Assembly: GCA_963931925.1 (NCBI GenBank)
Contig: OZ007569.1
Span: forward strand, 71,799,618-71,863,617
Length of the DNA: 64,000 nucleotides
DNA from: Onchidella celtica
Taxonomy: Eukaryota; Mollusca; Gastropoda; Systellommatophora; Onchidiidae
Direction: 5' to 3'
Shown here: in pieces, positions 52,301 through 58,300 of the stretch
Numbering within the stretch: position 1 is the first letter of the stretch
How the letters are laid out: each line of letters starts with the position of its first letter
The notes under the pieces: generated by a model
What the model was told of the DNA's origin: nothing
What the model saw: the letters and a program-made list of their open reading frames with translations, nothing else
Database searches by the model: none
Program-made: the position numbers and the translations under genes

Positions 52301-55300
52301 TCTCTGTGAGTGTGTAGGCCTAGGTGTCGTTTCTCTGTGAGCATGTAGTTGTTTTAACAAATCTGCTCTCATCCATCACTCAGATGATGTACCCAACGGC
52401 CAGTGAAGACCCTGGTGAGGAACTCTTGGCCTGGGAGCCACAGGAGGATGAACTTGAGTTTGACGATGACTTCCAACTGACCAAGCAGTCCCGATCTATT
52501 GTCACAGAAATCATGTCCAACGGTCAACAGCGTCACAAGCTGAAGTTTGTAAGTTCACCAGCCAGAGGGTTTCTACTTATATATCAAAAACAACAAAAAG
52601 CAGTTCACTTCACTGTTTGGGGCCATCTGTAGAGTATGAACGCTTGAGTTTGGGAATTTGTTGGGTTTTTTTCCTCTTCTCTCCCCCTCTCCCCTTGCAT
52701 TTCAGGCCGTTGGCTTTAACAACATCCACTACCCCTTACAATCATGAGAATGGGGACTACCCATGATGAGGCCATTGTGTTTTGAAAACATTCAAGAGAC
52801 ATTTTTAATGGACCATTTGGCTGTTTCATTAGTTTTTTTTTTTTATATAATCCTACACCTTTTTTTTTTGTGTGTGGGGGGGGGGGGGGGGGAAGAGAAA
52901 AAGAAATTAGCAAAATTTTTAGTTCATTACCATGATTTCGTCACCGTTTTCTAAAACTGTCGTAACTGGTTTTAACAACTTTTCAGGGCAGCCAAAAAAC
53001 TGTTTTATTTTAGCACTATTGGTCTAGTTACAATGACAGTTTGAAAATTTTTGTTTTTGCTATTCAAGAATTTTTCATTTTAGGAGTTTTTAACCAAGAT
53101 CAAGCTGTTTTGAATATAGTTGAACATTTTTTATGTATAAAAATGGATTCTTTGAATTTTTGAGTTACTACTGTAACAATTTAAAAATGCACGTACGCTT
53201 CCTCAGTTGTTGTAACTGTCTGAACAAATCTTGTATTGTATTACTGTATATACTAATAGTGATAGCTTGTCAGGTGTTCGAATTGCCCAGAGGCATGACC
53301 TATATTCACCATTGTCCGTCTGACACACAGAATAAACAAGGAGTCGTGGGTGAAGACAGCGACTCTGACCTAGAGGATTTCCACCACATCTTGGACCAAT
53401 CAGAATTGGCTCTCAAATTGGCTGACCAGTCACTGCGGAAAAAACGCAAGAACCCAATGGGAACTGGTCTGCACCTGAATCCAGCCAAATATGTAAGTTG
53501 TCTTTCTGGCTTGATGTGCTATTAACTCTCTCTACGGGCCTGCATTCTACTTCTGGATGGAGCACCTCATGGGTGTATACGCCATACTGTACTGTGCATT
53601 AGTAAACAAAGGTCGCCTTACTACACAACAACTGTCCAAACTATACACTTATTGAACACATGGTATCGCTGGATGTGCTAGGAAAAAGGAAGCTTTATAA
53701 AGAATTCTGTTTTTAAGGTTCAGCATCACAGGATGTTAGTTTCCAAAACAGGGGGCAAGGAATACCTTTACAACACCACAATGCAGGCTGCGTTGTACTG
53801 GCTGCCACTAGGGAAGCATGCGACGCAGTGTGCATTGTACCGTAGGGAGAGAGTTAACTTTTCTGTCTTTCTGTCTTTTTTTAATTTTAGTTTTTGAACC
53901 TGAAGGTTTTTGGCCGCAAAGTGGTTCATGAAAACAACTTAAGATAATATCCCCCACCTCCTGTCTCCTTCTCATCCCTTCCCCTCTCCCTCTCTCCCTG
54001 TCTCCTTTCTCTCTCTCCTTACAATGCATCGTAGGCGCCGCCAGCAATAAGCACAGTACTTTTTGACATTGTGAAGAAGACCCTGTCTTGTTTTAATTGA
54101 CCTTGATTGTGTTTGTAATCCCTAGTCCTCCAGCCAGCCTGCTGCCACCAATAGTTCTGGCTGTCCCATCTCCTTTGATTTAACTTGTCTATTTTGTGTC
54201 AATTGGTCTCTGTGTCCCTCCATGCAAACTCATCACTGCTTTGTACGTGTCGTCAGGGGGAGATAATCGCCACATATGAAACCAACATCAAATGTCTGGA
54301 GACAATTTGTCAGCACTTGACCCAGGAGGCGGTGACGGACACTGACATTCACAGAGTTCAAGGTGAGTTCAGTGCAGTGGAGTGTGAGCAGTCAGCTCTG
54401 TCCAGGGAAATGTGTAGGAAAATCTTTGATATAAAACTGCTGTGATAAATGTCCCTGCAAAGTTGCAGTCTGGTGTTTTGTTTTTTTTTTAGTGAATTTT
54501 TTTTCTTTCTTGCCTTCAGGAAGCGCTGGGGTAGGAACACTTGTTATTAGCATATAATATGGTCAGTTTTAAGGACAAATAGGTTTGAGAAAGTTGAGGT
54601 TAAAGATTTTTGGCCCTTGGCACATTGCTGGTGGAAAATCAACTTTAAATATTGCATCTGTGTATTCTCCGAACCAGCAGACCAACTAGTAGTAATAATT
54701 GGAGTATATTTGTATACTGCTTGTCTCTTCAAATGGACTCAAAGTGAAGCACCAACCAATCTGTCTCTCTCTCTCTCTCTCGCTCTCGTCCTCTCTCTCT
54801 CTCTCTCTCTCTCGTACATACTTTTAAAAGTACAGCCTATGAAAAGATCACATACCCTTAAGCCCAGTCTTTTTCCTTCCCTGCCAGATCTGATGTATCA
54901 ATGGGAGAAACTGTATGCCCTGGCCTCTGAGAGACACTCGCAAGCTAAAGATCTGGCTGCTGTCATGGAGATGTTGGCCAAAATGAAGTTGTTGCTCAAG
55001 GAGGCAGAGGATTGTCTGCCCTTTGACAGGTTCAGCTCAGCTGAGGAGCTCAAGGTCACCATTAGTTTGCTTAAGGTGAAGATTATTTGGGTTCTTGAAT
55101 GAATGATGGAATTGGTACAAGCTTGACGGCCACATGGGAAGTGAGAAACAATTTTTGATGTGTTTAACCCTTACAAGACGATGGGGCCAATGATTGGCCC
55201 ATTTATTTTACAGTGAAGAAGACGATGGGGCTGGTCTGATCGGCCCAGCTGTATTACAGTGAAAAAGATGAACTGGTCATTATCGGCCCATTGAGAAAGT

Positions 55301-58300
55301 AGTTGATTAGTCTTGTAGCCAATCAGAATGTTTGTTTCATAAAATCGACAGATCTGTACATTTCAATGGCGGGTCTTCCTGCCGTTGTATAAACACATTA
55401 TCGATTTTTGTTGTGTGAACCCCCGTCTTTCTAGCTGGGTAATTTTCAAAATACTCCCCAGGGTTCACACAGGCCCTTGAAAGTCCTTAAAGTCCTTAAT
55501 TTTCATAAAAGAAAAAATAAGTACTCCAAAAGTCCTTAATTTCTGAAAATGATGCCAAAGTCCTTAAAAAGTCCTTAAAATTTGTATTTCAGTTGAAACA
55601 TTTGAGATTCAAATCTTCCAATTGCACACCGGATAATTGGTACTTTGAAATAACTGAACTTTTCAGGGTGAATTTACTATGTTTGGACTCTGGATACAGA
55701 AACATTCCATTTCGATGAGAGCTGCACACCCATGTGTAGTTGTAATATTTCTTGGTCCAGGCACGCAGGTCCTTAGTTTGTTTACTGTGAGCCCTTAGGA
55801 GGTCCTTAAAAAGTCTTTAAAATTCATTTTCAAGACTTTGTATGAACCCTGACTCCCGTTTCCAAAGGGTGAATTCATTTCATCAAACAGTTTTGTGTAT
55901 TATTTAATGTTTGAGAGGCTATGAGCACTAATGTGTGTTAACCCACTGACTGCCAGCTTTTTTTTCCTAGCATCATCCCCCCTAGACCAGCCATTTCAAG
56001 GGTATGTTTTAAAAGTCGCTGCGCAATTGTTAATTAACATAGTCACAAAATTTGTAGAATGGTTTTGTTTGCAATATGATAAATAATATCCAATCTTGAA
56101 CTTTTATTATCTGGGTCACATTTGGCACTGGATTTCTCAAACACAGTCATTATCGTTGCTGATGGTAGTCGTTTGCTGTTGTTGTTGTTGATTATTGGCG
56201 ATCCAAAGACTCCAGGCCTCATAATTCAATTGAGATTTTTTGTGGGTTCTTCACAGGAGAAACAGCTGGAGCTGGAGACCCAAGGGCAGAAACTGGGGGA
56301 AATGCAGAAACAGCTGACAGAGTTCTCTGTCTTACATCCAACCATCCGTGTGGATAAGTACCTGCAAGAGTTGGCCAGCATGCAGAAATCGACAACATTT
56401 TTGTCCAACAAGTATGCACCGAAGATTAGATTTCTAGACCATATGACAATGATATTTTGTACTGGAATTTCTGTTGTGGCTCAAATAGGGGCTATCCTTA
56501 AAGTACATATCGTACTTAGGCCAAAACAGAATGTACCTGTTACATCATTGCCCTATCCATGGTGCATCTATTAATGTAAAAATCATTCAAAAGTGCCAAG
56601 CCATTATCCTGGAAATAAAACTTTCTGTATAGTGTAATGGCCTAACTCATTCATAGACGTAGGCCATTTTGGTTCTGGGGTTGTTTCAGCCAACGTGGAT
56701 GATGGCCACTTTTACCTAGAGTCATTTTGGCCTAAGTCTGACTGCATTGCAAAAGAAATAAGTTTTTTGCGATTTTCTCAGAAGTGCAAAAAATGACTTA
56801 GGCCAAAAGGTCAGCACCATGAAGATATGTTCTGAGGAGGAGTATTAGTGGTACAACAAATAGGCATGTCCAGAAAGGTGGTGGGAGAGCCAGGGATGAT
56901 CCCAGACAGGGTCCAGTTTGTAAGACCTAAGTGAAGCATGAAGAAAGGATAGTCAGTTTGAGAATAGGCAGAAATTATAGTGAAACCAGAGCAGAGATTT
57001 ACTGAAACAGAAGTAGCCCAGATCATCTCAAACCATGGGGCAAAGACTGAGATTAGATGGCCACAGCATTCTTTTGTTCTACCTCCACATTGTACAAAAC
57101 CTGAGGTAAGGCCAGAATTGGCCATCACAAACTGTCGTCCATCATTCCTGCAAAAATCGTGAAAGAATCTGACCTGTGGAAGTTTATCACAAACTTTACC
57201 TGCGGTTTTCTGGAAACACACCGATGTGGCGAGGGAATGAGAAATTACTGAGGCGACATCTTGTTATGGTGAAAGTCAGGAATTTGTGTTTGTTAAGTCT
57301 TAACTCCTTGCCTGCCACACAGATTTTCAATTCGTATGCCGGGTAAAAAAGGGGACAATACTAGCAAATATCAAGGATGCCAAATGTCCATTTTTTCCGT
57401 TTTTTTCCGTCAGTCCCGATTTTTCCGTGCGTATTTAATTGTATTTTATATGTTAGTGATTATTTAAAAACAGTTTAAAAAATGTTTGTTTTGGTGCAAA
57501 CACGATGACACGTTCATTTTTCAGGTTTTTTTGCAAAGATCATTTGGCATCCCTGAAATATAAAAAATTACACACCATAAATCCCACGCTTTCAAATACA
57601 CGCAAATGATGCAAGTAAGTAGGGAAACTAACTAGAACATATAAAAATATCATGTCTTCAAATGACCTCTCAAGAAATGCATACCAATTAAGCCTGGAAC
57701 AGAACCCATGGCAGTATGATGAGATTAGACAGCCCGGAATAGTTCTGGGCCAAGCAGGGAAGGGGTTAATTGGTTTGCTTTCTGTTCATGTAGTAGTGCT
57801 ATCAGTATAGTCAGCTGTAACAGAAACATAGAACACTACTGGTGTGCAAAGGCAGAGTGACTTAACTGTCAGCAAGGCCTTTTTCCATTTTATTGTCTCT
57901 ATGAACTTGTCTCAGTACTCTCAGGCATAATTCTTTTATGTCAACGGCAGATAGACGTATGTGCTACCAGAATTGTAGTTTTTTGTGTGGCAAACTATAT
58001 AAAGCATTACATGTAGACTGGGGATGCCAGACACATTTTTGTGTTTCTCTCAAAACTATGAAATGGGCACAGACATTGTCCTGCCTTTGCACGGCAGACT
58101 AGTTGTTATATTGCATTACTACAGGATTGTGTTCACCTAACCAAATTGGTCTCTTACAGAGTGAGCGAACACCTGGAGTTGCTACAGAACAACTGGTCAG
58201 TGTGGCTGGAATACCTGGACAGTCAGCGAGAGCTGGACATGTTACTGGCTGCTGACCGCGAGCGACTACACAAACTCCTCTGTCAACGAGATTATGGTGT

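Larger units (their letters stand above)
49446..52383 (+). other. Intron with SINE, duplication and MITE
   Basis: Donor GTGATA to acceptor ATCACTCAG. Besides the SINE and short repeat it holds C- and G-runs (50453-50464, 50550-50567), a 61-bp tandem duplication and a 302-bp MITE. No further exon seen. Confidence 0.75.
55076..56256 (+). other. Intron with tandem repeat and MITE
   Basis: Holds about three diverged copies of a 43-46-base unit around GACGATGGGGC at 55176-55300 and the MITE copy at 55459-55851. A GTT tract lies at 56174-56192. Confidence 0.75.

Noticed and set aside
53291..53330. Upstream extension of the 53331 exon
   Set aside because: An AG at 53289-53290 would shift the phase relative to the preceding exon, so 53331 is preferred.
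56811..57221. 136-codon minus-strand frame in an intron
   Set aside because: No family resemblance and no promoter or splice evidence; treated as chance.
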